Shown here: piece by piece, positions 8,725 through 16,895 of the stretch
How positions within the stretch are numbered: position 1 is the first letter of the stretch
How the letters are laid out: each line of letters begins with the position of its first letter
From: an uncultured Chitinophaga sp.
Lineage (GTDB): Bacteria; Bacteroidota; Bacteroidia; Chitinophagales; Chitinophagaceae
Direction: 5' to 3'
Length of the DNA: 64,000 nucleotides
NCBI RefSeq assembly: GCF_946479755.1
Contig: NZ_CAMLHC010000009.1
Coordinates: 189,430-253,429, forward strand
Program-made: the position numbers and the translations under genes
The notes under the pieces: model-generated
What the model saw: the letters and a program-made list of their open reading frames with translations, nothing else
What the model was told of the DNA's origin: nothing
Databases searched by the model: none

Positions 8725-8747
8725 GCGAAACTGAATTTCAGTTTCGC
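8725..8747. terminator. Bidirectional terminator between DUF5690 gene and tatA
   Basis: A perfect 10-base-pair stem with a 3-base loop is flanked by an A run on the left and a T run on the right. It serves the convergent genes on both sides. Confidence 0.9.
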
Positions 8748-8775
8748 TTTTTTAATAACTTCTTATTCACGTTAT

Positions 8776-8991
8776 TTATGCCTTAGGAGCTTCAGAAGCG
8801 CCTTTGGATTCTTTTTTGGGTTCATCTTTGGCATCTTTGAACTCGCGTATGCCACTACCCAAACCACGCATTAACTCAGGTATCTTTTTACCACCAAACA
8901 AGAGGAGAACTACCAGCGCAATCAGCAGTAATTCTTTGATACCGATTTCCTGCAGGAACAAAAACGGAATATTCAAAAGTGATGTTGCCAT
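8776..8991 (-). CDS. tatA: Sec-independent translocase protein TatA/TatE
   Basis: The 71-residue protein has a short N-terminal membrane helix (about residues 18-34). The conserved [23 protein letters not shown] then gives the hinge and amphipathic helix, followed by a charged Lys/Glu tail. TatA oligomers form the path for folded proteins with twin-arginine signals across the inner membrane. Length and motif order are standard for the family. No tatC is adjacent in this window. The ATG at 8991 gives the usual short periplasmic N terminus. Confidence 0.93.
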   Translation of the reverse strand: MATSLLNIPFLFLQEIGIKELLLIALVVLLLFGGKKIPELMRGLGSGIREFKDAKDEPKKESKGASEAPKA

Positions 8992-9123
8992 TATAAACTG
9001 TTTTTTATTGTGTGCTTTTAATATACGGCGATTCCGGACATAAAGTTAGCACGAAATAAGAGTTTTTTCGACTTTTGCCGAGATATTTGAGAATTTTAAT
9101 ATAATTACCACCAAAACAATAGG

Positions 9124-9681
9124 TTACGAATTATAAAAAATAACTTTTATATCTCCGTTTTCCACTTGCAGTTGTGAAATTCTTCCATATTGCACTTTCA
9201 GGTCGAAGGAATCTACCAGCGGGGTATTGGTAGCATGGGCCAGGATAGACCGGATGACGCCGCCATGGGTAACGAGCACCGCATTATTGCCTTTTTCGAT
9301 GATCTCCTCTATAAAAGCCATACTACGGGTATAGAGTTCTTCATAGCTTTCGCCCTGGGGTACCTTCGCCTGCACAAAATCGTCTGCCCAGACCTGCAGT
9401 TCTTCTTTGCCGATGGCCTCCCAGGCCAGCATTTCCCAGGCGCCGAAATTCATTTCCTTCAGTCGTTCATCTGTGTGAATGTTGTCACCAAAGAGGGTAA
9501 CAGCGAGCTGGTGACAGCGTTGTAAAGGGCTGCTGTATACGTCGAACGTGCCGGCGGGCAGTTTGGCCTTTATGGCGGCAACTTCCGTTTCGAAGGTATC
9601 GGCTACACCGATATCTGAGAACCCGTAACAGATGCCGCTTTCAATAGCCGGCGTTGTATGTCTTATGAGGTAAATTTCCAT
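9124..9681 (-). CDS. cobC: Histidine phosphatase, alpha-ribazole phosphatase-like (CobC)
   Basis: The catalytic phosphohistidine motif LIRHTTP lies at the very N terminus, with a second-half motif VTHGGVIRSIL typical of the phosphoglycerate mutase-like fold, and SSPLQRCHQLA between them. I chose the ATG at 9681 because the longer frame upstream places about 29 unrelated residues in front of the RH motif. The gene overlaps the end of cobS by 19 bases and closes the cobUTSC operon. The expected reaction is removal of phosphate from alpha-ribazole 5'-phosphate or cobalamin 5'-phosphate in lower-ligand assembly. Confidence 0.88.
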   Translation of the reverse strand: MEIYLIRHTTPAIESGICYGFSDIGVADTFETEVAAIKAKLPAGTFDVYSSPLQRCHQLAVTLFGDNIHTDERLKEMNFGAWEMLAWEAIGKEELQVWADDFVQAKVPQGESYEELYTRSMAFIEEIIEKGNNAVLVTHGGVIRSILAHATNTPLVDSFDLKVQYGRISQLQVENGDIKVIFYNS

Positions 9682-10439
9682 GCGAGAATGCAAAAGCACA
9701 AATATATGACTGTTTCCGCAACCTGCTGTACCGCCCCGAGGCAGTCGCCGGTATAGCCGCCGATCCATTTGTTCATCAAACGGGCCATGTACCAGCGTAC
9801 CAGCACCAGCGATGGCAGGATCAGCAGCAGCGCGTAATTACGGGTAAAAGCGATCACCGTCAGCAGGGGCAACAGCCCGAAAGCGCCGGCGAGCAGCAGG
9901 TCCGGCAGCAGGATCCCTTTGGATACCGGCTTAGCCTTGCTGTCTTCGTTTTCCCTGACATACTGGTGCGTATAGATAATACTGACGGCCACAAAGCGGC
10001 TCAGCGGCTGCGCAATGATCACAGCCAGCATCACTTTGTTGAGCGTCAGCGGTATGAGACAGATGTATTTGGTGGTCATCAGCAGCAACAGACCCAGCAT
10101 ACCATACGTGCCGATGCGGCTGTCTTTCATGATTTCCAGTATCTTTTCTTTGGTCCAGCCGCCGCCAAAGCCGTCGCACATATCGGCAAAACCGTCTTCA
10201 TGAAAAGCGCCGGTGACCCAGATGCTGATGATAAGGGATAATAACACCGTCACCAGGCGGGGCGCGATATCGCCGAAAGCATACAACACCGCCAGCATAA
10301 ATCCCCCGGTGATCCAGCCTATCAGCGGCAGATAGCGGGTGGCTTTGTTGAGCATATCAGGACTGTACGCATTAACGGTAACGGGTATACGGGTATAGAA
10401 CATGATAGCGGTTAGCAAAAGCTGCCACTGTTTTTTCAT
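9663..10439 (-). CDS. cobS: Adenosylcobinamide-GDP ribazoletransferase (cobalamin synthase)
   Basis: The 258-residue polytopic membrane protein has the conserved acidic motif FHEDGFADMCDGFGGGW (about residues 78-94), then DSRIGTYG and a C-terminal GGYTGDCLGA. These bind the metal and the GDP-activated cobinamide. It joins adenosylcobinamide-GDP to alpha-ribazole (or its phosphate) at the inner membrane. Its ATG overlaps the cobT stop codon (ATGA), implying translational coupling. Length and motifs are normal. Confidence 0.96.
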   Translation of the reverse strand: MKKQWQLLLTAIMFYTRIPVTVNAYSPDMLNKATRYLPLIGWITGGFMLAVLYAFGDIAPRLVTVLLSLIISIWVTGAFHEDGFADMCDGFGGGWTKEKILEIMKDSRIGTYGMLGLLLLMTTKYICLIPLTLNKVMLAVIIAQPLSRFVAVSIIYTHQYVRENEDSKAKPVSKGILLPDLLLAGAFGLLPLLTVIAFTRNYALLLILPSLVLVRWYMARLMNKWIGGYTGDCLGAVQQVAETVIYLCFCILAWKFTS

Positions 10440-11479
10440 ATGGTACGGTTTGATACCTGGGCGCTGTTAAAGCTGGCCATTTCCTGCAGAAAGAGCACAG
10501 CGCTTTGGATAACAGGAATAGCCATGGCCGCGCCGGTACCTTCGCCGAGGCGCATATCCAGCTGCAGCAACGGCTGTACGCCTAAAAACTGCAACATGGC
10601 CTTGTGGCCTTTTTCTTCTGAGCAATGCGCAAACACACAGTAGTCTTTTACGGCAGGTTGCATAGCTACCGCGGCCAACAGTGCGGAGGAGACAATAAAC
10701 CCGTCAATCACCACCATCATTTTCAGGGCCGCCGCCTGCAGAATGGCGCCGGTGATCATGGCAATTTCAAAACCACCATACGTGGCCAGCGCCAGCTCAG
10801 GAGTGGGCGGTTTCACATGATGGGCCATCACCTGCTGCAGCACGGCCTTTTTCTGCGCCAGCTGCTGCACGTTGCTGCCCGTACCGGAACCGACACAGTC
10901 AGCGATGGAGATACCGGTAAAATAACTCATCAGCAGCGCGGCGGATGACGTGTTACCGATCCCCATCTCCCCGAAACCAATGATGTTGCAACCGTCGGCA
11001 TGCGCCAGCTTCACTTCTTCGGCGCCGGCCGTCATCGCCAGCCGGCACTGGTCCGGCGACATGGCAGGACCATGCAGATAGTTTTTCGTACCACAGGCAA
11101 TCTTACGGTCATGCAGCAACGGATGTGCGGGAAACTCATGATTGACGCCGGCATCCACCACTGTCAGCTGCAACTGGTGCTGCCTGCAGAACACATTAAT
11201 GGCGGCGCCGCCCTGCAGGAAATTATATACCATCTGTGCGGTAACGGCCTGGGGAAAGGGATTCACCAATCCCTCGGCGGCAATACCGTGGTCGCCGGCA
11301 AACACCAGCAGGTGAGGGCGCCGTAATTCCGGCGTAAGGCTGTTTTGTATCAGCCCGGCCTGTAATGCCAGCTGTTCCAGCCTGCCCAGGGAGCCGGGCG
11401 GTTTTGTCTTCTGATCAATCTTGTCCTGCAATGCTGCTTTCAATTCTTCGGACAAAGGGGAGACGGCTATCTGCATCAT
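10436..11479 (-). CDS. cobT: Nicotinate-nucleotide-dimethylbenzimidazole phosphoribosyltransferase
   Basis: The 347-residue protein shows the family landmarks KTKPPGSLGRLE near residue 25, FAGDHGIAAEG, GEMGIGNTSSAA, and the C-terminal LGEGTGAAMA with the catalytic Glu. It transfers ribose phosphate from nicotinate mononucleotide to the lower-ligand base to make alpha-ribazole phosphate. It lies between cobU (11 bases upstream) and cobS (4-base overlap). Two adjacent ATG codons exist at 11479 and 11476; either would do. Confidence 0.96.
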   Translation of the reverse strand: MMQIAVSPLSEELKAALQDKIDQKTKPPGSLGRLEQLALQAGLIQNSLTPELRRPHLLVFAGDHGIAAEGLVNPFPQAVTAQMVYNFLQGGAAINVFCRQHQLQLTVVDAGVNHEFPAHPLLHDRKIACGTKNYLHGPAMSPDQCRLAMTAGAEEVKLAHADGCNIIGFGEMGIGNTSSAALLMSYFTGISIADCVGSGTGSNVQQLAQKKAVLQQVMAHHVKPPTPELALATYGGFEIAMITGAILQAAALKMMVVIDGFIVSSALLAAVAMQPAVKDYCVFAHCSEEKGHKAMLQFLGVQPLLQLDMRLGEGTGAAMAIPVIQSAVLFLQEMASFNSAQVSNRTI

Positions 11480-11490
11480 GTAGTTTTTTA

Positions 11491-12003
11491 TCAGTCTCTT
11501 TTCTTTATTACAACCGGAATGCCGGAAACCATTAGTACGACAGTGTCGGCGATACGCGCAATGTATTGGTTGGCCCAGCCCTGTAGATCGGTAAACTTAC
11601 GGCCAACGGCTGTTTCGGCATGTAAGCCCATGCCTATTTCATTGGTGACAATGAGGAAGTGCCCCGGCTGTTCCCGCAGCGCGTCTATCTCCGCCTGCAC
11701 GGATGCCAGCGCTTTGTCAATATCATAATCGTGAAGCGTAAAAAAATTCGTGAGCCATAAGGTGACACAGTCGATCACCACAGTGCGCCCTGCCAGTGGC
11801 AACCGGCTTACATATAATTCCTCTTCGTAGTTGGTCCACGAGGGGCCGCGCTCTGCCTGATGGCGCCGGATACGGGCGGCAAAATCCTCGTCCCATATTT
11901 TGGCGGTGGCCACATATACCGGCGGCTGGCCGGAAGCCAGCGCCTGGTCCTGTGCATACCGGCTTTTACCGGACCGTGCGCCGCCTGTAACGAGTGTGAT
12001 CAT
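11491..12003 (-). CDS. cobU: Bifunctional adenosylcobinamide kinase/guanylyltransferase
   Basis: The 170-residue protein begins with the P-loop GGARSGKS (residues 7-14) and contains VVIDCVTLWLTNFF, TNEIGMGL and the terminal VSGIPVVIKK of the CobU family. It phosphorylates adenosylcobinamide and attaches GMP from GTP, the activation step before CobS. The ATG lies only 13 bases beyond a strong hairpin with a T run (12017-12053), so its expression may depend on read-through from the uptake genes or on a promoter I cannot see. Confidence 0.95.
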   Translation of the reverse strand: MITLVTGGARSGKSRYAQDQALASGQPPVYVATAKIWDEDFAARIRRHQAERGPSWTNYEEELYVSRLPLAGRTVVIDCVTLWLTNFFTLHDYDIDKALASVQAEIDALREQPGHFLIVTNEIGMGLHAETAVGRKFTDLQGWANQYIARIADTVVLMVSGIPVVIKKRD

Positions 12004-12016
12004 GATAAAAAGAAAA

Positions 12017-12053
12017 CGCGCTGTACATGACGACAGGCGTCACGTACAGCGCG
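12017..12053 (-). terminator. Terminator or attenuator in front of cobU
   Basis: A 16-base stem with one mismatch and a 5-base loop, read on the minus strand, is followed by TTTTCTTTTT. It stands between the stop of the DUF5074 gene and the ATG of cobU, inside an otherwise co-directional seven-gene cluster. Confidence 0.8.
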
Positions 12054-12063
12054 TGCTGTTTAA

Positions 12064-13395
12064 TTAGTTATTGAAAACGGGTATAGCCGGGAAGAAATAG
12101 CCGGTATACGGAATGCTCTTTACAACAGCGCCGGTAGAGGCGTTATAGATAAAGAGGGTGTTCTTTTCAAAGTGAGTACCATAACCGGGTTCTACGCCGG
12201 TGGCCACCAGGGTGTTGTTGGCCGGGTTATACCGGAAACCGGCGCCGTACAGCTCTCTGTCAGCCGGTAAAGTGATGAAAGGCGTCTGCAGGGAAGCAGC
12301 GTTGCCGGGTAAGTATTTGAAAATCTGTTTACCATTGATGCCCCAGTCATTGGTTTTGGCAATGAATACGGCATTCTCAACGGTAGAAGCGGTGATCATC
12401 GTGGCGTTCCATGCGCCCCATGCGCCATACAGCGGGAAAGGCAGCGCGATGGTATTTACGGCCAGCGAGGCTGGGTTGATAGCGTACAGGTTCTGGCCTT
12501 CGCCTGCCCATATGGTACCATCCGGCGTGCGCGCCAGGCCTACGTCTGCTTTTACCAGGGTAGACACAACGCTGAAGTTACTGGCGTTCAGTACTACGAT
12601 CCCGGCGGATTGAGACATCACAAACACGTAGTTGCCGGCTTTCAGCATACCACCCACCTGGCCGTCGATACCGGCGATTTTGGCGCCTATGGCGAAAGAG
12701 CTGAGGTCTACAGGATAAACCCCGTCGGTAGTAGAGAGCAGGCCGGTGCTGTTGTTAACAGGGCAGAAAGCATTGGCCATAGCCGGTGGCTGCGCAGTAC
12801 GGCCCAGCTCTTTCATGGAATGCACATCGGCCACCACCAGCGGCGCATCTTTGGACACCAGGTAGATCCGGTTGTTGAAAACAGTGCCGTAGCCTGCGGT
12901 ATTGCCCAGTGTCTTACCGGGGTTCTCCCGCTGGAAGATGTTGCGGTGCAGGGTGTCTTCACCGTAACGGTAAAAATTCACATCGGCTTTGTCGTGGCCA
13001 AACCAGCCTTCATTCACGAGGAAGAAACCATTATCATACTTATCTGTTACCTTGATACGGTAGAAGTAGGAGTTGAGACTGTTGCCCGCGCTTACCTTAA
13101 AAGAGATGGTATAATCACCTGCAGCGGTGGGCGTAAAGGTATAGATGGAGTCGGTGCCGGCAGTTACTCCGTTAACCAGCCAGAGGAACGTAGGCTCTTT
13201 GGCGTTGACGAGCTGTGGACGCAGTACGCGGGTTTCGCCAACGGCAATAGTGTCTTTACCGTCTTTAAGTCCGGGGTTGCTGATAACAGGAATAACCACT
13301 TCTGCCACATTATCTTTCTGACAGGCGGAAAAAGTCAGCAATGCAGCTGCTGCCAGTAGAAAGAGCTGTTGCAAACGGCATGTAAATCTTCGCAT
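12064..13395 (-). CDS. DUF5074 surface lipoprotein, probable cobamide-binding beta-propeller (BtuG-like)
   Basis: The 443-residue protein has a lipoprotein signal (LLTFSAC, lipid Cys25) followed by QKDN. A PKD/Ig-like segment follows (about residues 40-115, including VGETRVLRPQLV and AAGDYTISFKVSAGN), then a seven-bladed-propeller-like repeat region of YncE/DUF5074 type. It lies within the B12 uptake and assembly cluster. In Bacteroides, a surface propeller lipoprotein (BtuG) binds B12 and sits on the BtuB receptor; I infer the same role here from position and fold type, without direct sequence proof. It is preceded by a 128-base structured spacer and followed by a terminator. Confidence 0.75.
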   Translation of the reverse strand: MRRFTCRLQQLFLLAAAALLTFSACQKDNVAEVVIPVISNPGLKDGKDTIAVGETRVLRPQLVNAKEPTFLWLVNGVTAGTDSIYTFTPTAAGDYTISFKVSAGNSLNSYFYRIKVTDKYDNGFFLVNEGWFGHDKADVNFYRYGEDTLHRNIFQRENPGKTLGNTAGYGTVFNNRIYLVSKDAPLVVADVHSMKELGRTAQPPAMANAFCPVNNSTGLLSTTDGVYPVDLSSFAIGAKIAGIDGQVGGMLKAGNYVFVMSQSAGIVVLNASNFSVVSTLVKADVGLARTPDGTIWAGEGQNLYAINPASLAVNTIALPFPLYGAWGAWNATMITASTVENAVFIAKTNDWGINGKQIFKYLPGNAASLQTPFITLPADRELYGAGFRYNPANNTLVATGVEPGYGTHFEKNTLFIYNASTGAVVKSIPYTGYFFPAIPVFNN

Positions 13396-13421
13396 GGTAC
13401 GATTGTTTGTTGGATCTAAAT

Positions 13422-13504
13422 ATTTAGAGATTTAGCTACTGCCACAGTGCAGGCTATTCTTATCAAATAGCCGGTGCTCTGTAACAATAATTAAATCTCT
13501 AAAT
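13422..13504. repeat. Nested hairpin between DUF6580 and DUF5074 genes
   Basis: A perfect 13-base outer inverted repeat (13422-13434 with 13492-13504) encloses an inner 7-base stem (GGCTATT at 13452 with AATAGCC at 13466), extended by imperfect pairs. No T run follows, so it looks more like a structured RNA or dispersed palindrome than a terminator. Confidence 0.6.
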
Positions 13505-13523
13505 CAAAAAGTGAGGAAATATC

Positions 13524-14120
13524 TTAGTGAGCCAGACGCAGTTTGCGTTGTACGAGGGCATAGCCGCCGAAGAAAATAGCGCTGTATACCAGGGTGCCTA
13601 CCAGGAAGTACTTCATGAAAGGAATAGCCAGTATATAACATTTGGTCAGGCCTGCCATGTCTCTGGTGAAAGGCAAACCGGTGGTAATATCGGTAGAACC
13701 GCTTACCCATACGCCGAAGTTGGAAACCAGGAAGTGTACCAGCGCGCCTGCTACCGCTGCAACAGCGATACGGCCTACGCTCATTTTACGGATCACCAGC
13801 TGGCCAATCAGCACGATAAACACAAAGCTAATATAGTTGGCCGCCCAGCCCTTGTAGAGCAGGCCCTGTGCATATTCACGGTGGAATACCTGCATCAGGA
13901 TCACATCACTGAGGAACAACGTCAGCAGCGGGAAAGCATAGGATTTCCATTTTTCGGAGAAAGAAGCTCCGCCAAACAGCGCCATGGCGCCTACAGGGGT
14001 AAACATGGCGATCGGTTGGAGCGTAGACTGGTTTGCTCCCAACACTACTCGTATTATACCTGCTACGAGCATAAACAGCAGCAGAATGCCAAACCGGGGA
14101 TTAAGATTTTTTAAAGACAT
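13524..14120 (-). CDS. DUF6580 family membrane protein, candidate vitamin transporter component
   Basis: The 198-residue protein has about five or six membrane helices (LLLFMLVAGIIRVVLG, TPVGAMALFGGASF, FVFIVLIGQLVI and others). I recognise it as the DUF6580 type. The shape (about 200 residues, six helices, N-terminal AxxxA-like small-residue helices) resembles S components of ECF-type vitamin transporters, but no characteristic binding motif can be named. It lies 17 bases after the btuB-like receptor gene, in the same transcript. Since the window shows no btuCDF, I infer that it may carry the cobamide across the inner membrane. Confidence 0.65.
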   Translation of the reverse strand: MSLKNLNPRFGILLLFMLVAGIIRVVLGANQSTLQPIAMFTPVGAMALFGGASFSEKWKSYAFPLLTLFLSDVILMQVFHREYAQGLLYKGWAANYISFVFIVLIGQLVIRKMSVGRIAVAAVAGALVHFLVSNFGVWVSGSTDITTGLPFTRDMAGLTKCYILAIPFMKYFLVGTLVYSAIFFGGYALVQRKLRLAH

Positions 14121-14137
14121 TATGTTGGATTTAATGT

Positions 14138-16078
14138 TTACAAATTCAAAACAACGCCCGCATTACAGTTGAACCGGCGGGAATTATAGCCAAGGATATC
14201 AAAATACTGATAATTGGTAATATTTCGGAACCCGGCATAAATTTTCAGCAAGTTACCAAATTTATACTCACCATAGAGGTCTACCGTGTAATAATCTCCC
14301 ATAGGCGTTGTTCCCTGATAGCGCTCGCCGGTATACCGGAAGGCGGCGCTGGCGTACAATGCCGGGGTTACCTGGTAGCCCAGTGTGGCATTCACGGCGT
14401 GTTTGGGTGTCCTGTGCAGGTTATACCAGGAGGTGTCCTTGCCATTCTGGGTGGTGTGCAACCGGCCGTCGGTATAAACATAGTTCACGTTCAGGTCCAG
14501 CTGGCGGGTGATATGCCAGTCGGTCTCCACCTCTGCACCATAAGCCCACTGTTTGTCGGCGTTTACATAATGGCTGGTGAAAAGGATCAGGTCTTTGGTA
14601 TGACGGGCAAAGCCTGTCACCCGGAAATCCAGCGCGCGGTTGGCTACGGAAGCCTGGTAACCGGCCTCATAGCTGACGGTAGACTCCGGCTTCAGGTCTT
14701 TGTTGCCGTATATCGCTGTATACAACTGGTACAGGGAGGGGATTTTATACCCGGAAGAGACGTTCACAAACACCTTATGGTTGTCCCTGATCAGGTAAGA
14801 AGGGTTGAAGGTGAAGGTACCGTTGTTGCCGTAAATGTTATGATGGTTGAACCGTCCGCCGGCTTCCATATTGAATCCGCCGAGGTTATGGAGCAACACG
14901 GATGCATAGGCGCTGATCTGGCGGGCATGGGCGCTGTCGTCTGCCAGCCGGGTGGATTCCAGCTTCGGATTGGGGTCCCATGGTGCGGGCTGGCCCAGGC
15001 GTTGGTTCAGCTGGTCCATATTGGCTGCGCTGAAAGCGCCACCAGCCACCACCCGTATAATACGGGAGGCATTCCAGTTCACATAGCTTTCTACCTGGTG
15101 TATGTTGGAGGTGAAGTCAGACAGGTCGAACACGCTGTAGCCGGTAGGGGCTACATACCCTGAATCGTTGACGATGTGGCGTTTCGTGCGTTGGTAGCTG
15201 TACAGCACATGCCAGCTGCCGTTTTTGAACTGGTATTCGCTGCCGAGGCCATTGAGCAGGTTATTGGATTTACCGGTATAGTCGCGGTCATCGATAAAAG
15301 CGCCTTCATCGAGATCGTGATGGTAGTCGCTGTAGTTGAACAGGTACTGCAGCCGCCAGCGGGAAGTGGCCTGCAGGCCCAGTTTGGCGAATACGCTGTG
15401 CTGCCGGAAGCCGTCCTTGTCGAAACCGGCTTTGCCGGTGGAGTCGTAGGCGTCGGACAGGCCGTTGGAAGTTTCATATTTATAGCCCAGCAGGTAGGAG
15501 AACTTGCCGGCGTTGCCATAGGCGCTCACGTTACCGAGGAAGCTGTTGTAGCTGCCGTAGCTGGTATTGGCGGACACACCGAGTTTTTTGTCGCTTTTTT
15601 TCCGGGTGATGATATTGATCACACCAGCCACGGCATTGGAGCCATAGAGGGTGGACTGGCTGCCGCGGAGGATCTCAATTCTCTCCACCTGTTCGGGAGT
15701 AATGAAGTTGAGATCGAAGGAGTTGGAGATCTGGGAAGCGTCGCCTACCGGCAGGCCGTCTACCAGTATCAGGGCGTTGCCGTTGGAGGCGCCCCGCATA
15801 TATACTTCCGGTACGGTGCCCCGGTTGTTCTGGGCGCCGTTGATTGTAATGCCTGCTTGTTCACCAAGAAGGGCGGCGATAGTTTTGCCGCTGTTTTTCT
15901 CCAGGTATTCATGGGAAAGGATGGTGACTACTTTCCCGGTTTCACTGGCTTTCTGGGGGCCTTTAGTGGCGGTGACAGATACCTCGTTCAACTGGCTTAT
16001 CCGCGGCACGGAATCCTGTGCTGTAGCGGAAAAGGGTAAAGAGAAGAGGAGGGGGAGTGTGTAAAGTTTTAAGTTCAT
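14138..16078 (-). CDS. TonB-dependent receptor, BtuB-like
   Basis: The 646-residue protein has a signal peptide (residues 1-20, ending ATA-QDS) and a TonB-box-like NEVSVTATKGPQ. The plug follows, with YMRGASNGNALILVDGLPVGD and ERIEILRGSQSTLYGSNAVAGVINIITRK, and the 22-strand barrel ends in RRFNCNAGVVLNL. Size and plug sequence match BtuB and related vitamin B12 receptors rather than SusC. It is the first gene of the minus-strand cobamide cluster. Only about 100 bases separate it from the upstream gene, and about 35 of those are that gene's terminator, leaving no room for a complete B12 riboswitch. Confidence 0.88.
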   Translation of the reverse strand: MNLKLYTLPLLFSLPFSATAQDSVPRISQLNEVSVTATKGPQKASETGKVVTILSHEYLEKNSGKTIAALLGEQAGITINGAQNNRGTVPEVYMRGASNGNALILVDGLPVGDASQISNSFDLNFITPEQVERIEILRGSQSTLYGSNAVAGVINIITRKKSDKKLGVSANTSYGSYNSFLGNVSAYGNAGKFSYLLGYKYETSNGLSDAYDSTGKAGFDKDGFRQHSVFAKLGLQATSRWRLQYLFNYSDYHHDLDEGAFIDDRDYTGKSNNLLNGLGSEYQFKNGSWHVLYSYQRTKRHIVNDSGYVAPTGYSVFDLSDFTSNIHQVESYVNWNASRIIRVVAGGAFSAANMDQLNQRLGQPAPWDPNPKLESTRLADDSAHARQISAYASVLLHNLGGFNMEAGGRFNHHNIYGNNGTFTFNPSYLIRDNHKVFVNVSSGYKIPSLYQLYTAIYGNKDLKPESTVSYEAGYQASVANRALDFRVTGFARHTKDLILFTSHYVNADKQWAYGAEVETDWHITRQLDLNVNYVYTDGRLHTTQNGKDTSWYNLHRTPKHAVNATLGYQVTPALYASAAFRYTGERYQGTTPMGDYYTVDLYGEYKFGNLLKIYAGFRNITNYQYFDILGYNSRRFNCNAGVVLNL

Positions 16079-16122
16079 AGGGGGCGAAATTACGAATTCG
16101 GCAGTATGTACTGCATTAAAAA

Positions 16123-16156
16123 AGCAGGGCCGGATGATCTTTCATCCGGCCCTGCT
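16123..16156 (-). terminator. Terminator of the TPR membrane gene
   Basis: A perfect 15-base-pair GC-rich stem with a 4-base loop is followed on the minus strand by six T. It separates the TPR gene from the btuB-like gene. Confidence 0.92.
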
Positions 16157-16180
16157 TTACATTTAAATATATTGATCAGA

Positions 16181-16831
16181 TCAACCAGGCATTCTGGAAA
16201 TGTATTTGTCCATTTCCTTGATCTGGCTAACGATCTGGGCGGTAGTAGGCTTCTGTGCTTTGGCTCTGCGGAAGTATTCTTTGGCAGATTTGAAGTCACG
16301 GCGGCTCATGGCAATAGATGCCAGCGTGAGCAGGGCGGCGGCAGTGTTTTCCTTGTCAGGTAAACCCATGCGCACAGCTTTCTTCAGGTTCTGGTCAGCC
16401 GTTTTCAGGTCGTTCTTCTGGTAGGCGATGGTGCCCAGCTGGAAGTACTGCATGCCTTCGTATTCTTTCATCGGGCTGCCGGACTGGATGCTCTGGCGGA
16501 TGGTGGCTTCGGCTTTGTCCAGGTCGTTGCTGTACATGGCCATGTTACTTTGCATGAAGTAGTATACAGAACGAATAGGTTTATACAGCAGTTTAGGGAA
16601 CTTCACTTTGTTCATGAGAGCAGTGGCGCGCTCTATATCACCGGCTTCCACGGCTTCCTGTACCAGCCGCATAGGGCCAAACAGGAGGTGCGTTACAATA
16701 CAGATAACGGCGAGCAACAGCACAATGGTCGCTTCCCACCAGCCTATCGTGAACCCGAGGGCAATACCGGCTACCAATAACACGATCCCGACCGGGAAAC
16801 GATATAGAATAAAAAAGTTAAATGCTTTCAT
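16181..16831 (-). CDS. TPR protein with N-terminal membrane hairpin
   Basis: The 216-residue protein begins with two membrane helices (about residues 7-25 and 32-50). Three or four tetratricopeptide-like repeats follow, with the pattern of YFQLGTIAYQKNDLKTADQNLKKAV and LLTLASIAMSRRDFKSAKEYFRRAKAQ. It is probably an inner-membrane-anchored scaffold facing the cytoplasm. No specific function can be assigned. It is monocistronic, with a strong terminator directly downstream. Confidence 0.8.
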   Translation of the reverse strand: MKAFNFFILYRFPVGIVLLVAGIALGFTIGWWEATIVLLLAVICIVTHLLFGPMRLVQEAVEAGDIERATALMNKVKFPKLLYKPIRSVYYFMQSNMAMYSNDLDKAEATIRQSIQSGSPMKEYEGMQYFQLGTIAYQKNDLKTADQNLKKAVRMGLPDKENTAAALLTLASIAMSRRDFKSAKEYFRRAKAQKPTTAQIVSQIKEMDKYISRMPG

Positions 16832-16895
16832 GAAAAAACTGTTCGTAAGTCACTTGTTTCTAATAGCGGGGGCAAAGATAAATAAAAAAAACACC

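Noticed and set aside
14138..16180. B12 riboswitch upstream of the btuB-like gene
   Set aside because: Only about 100 bases separate the genes, roughly 35 of them a terminator hairpin, and no B12-box-like sequence is visible.
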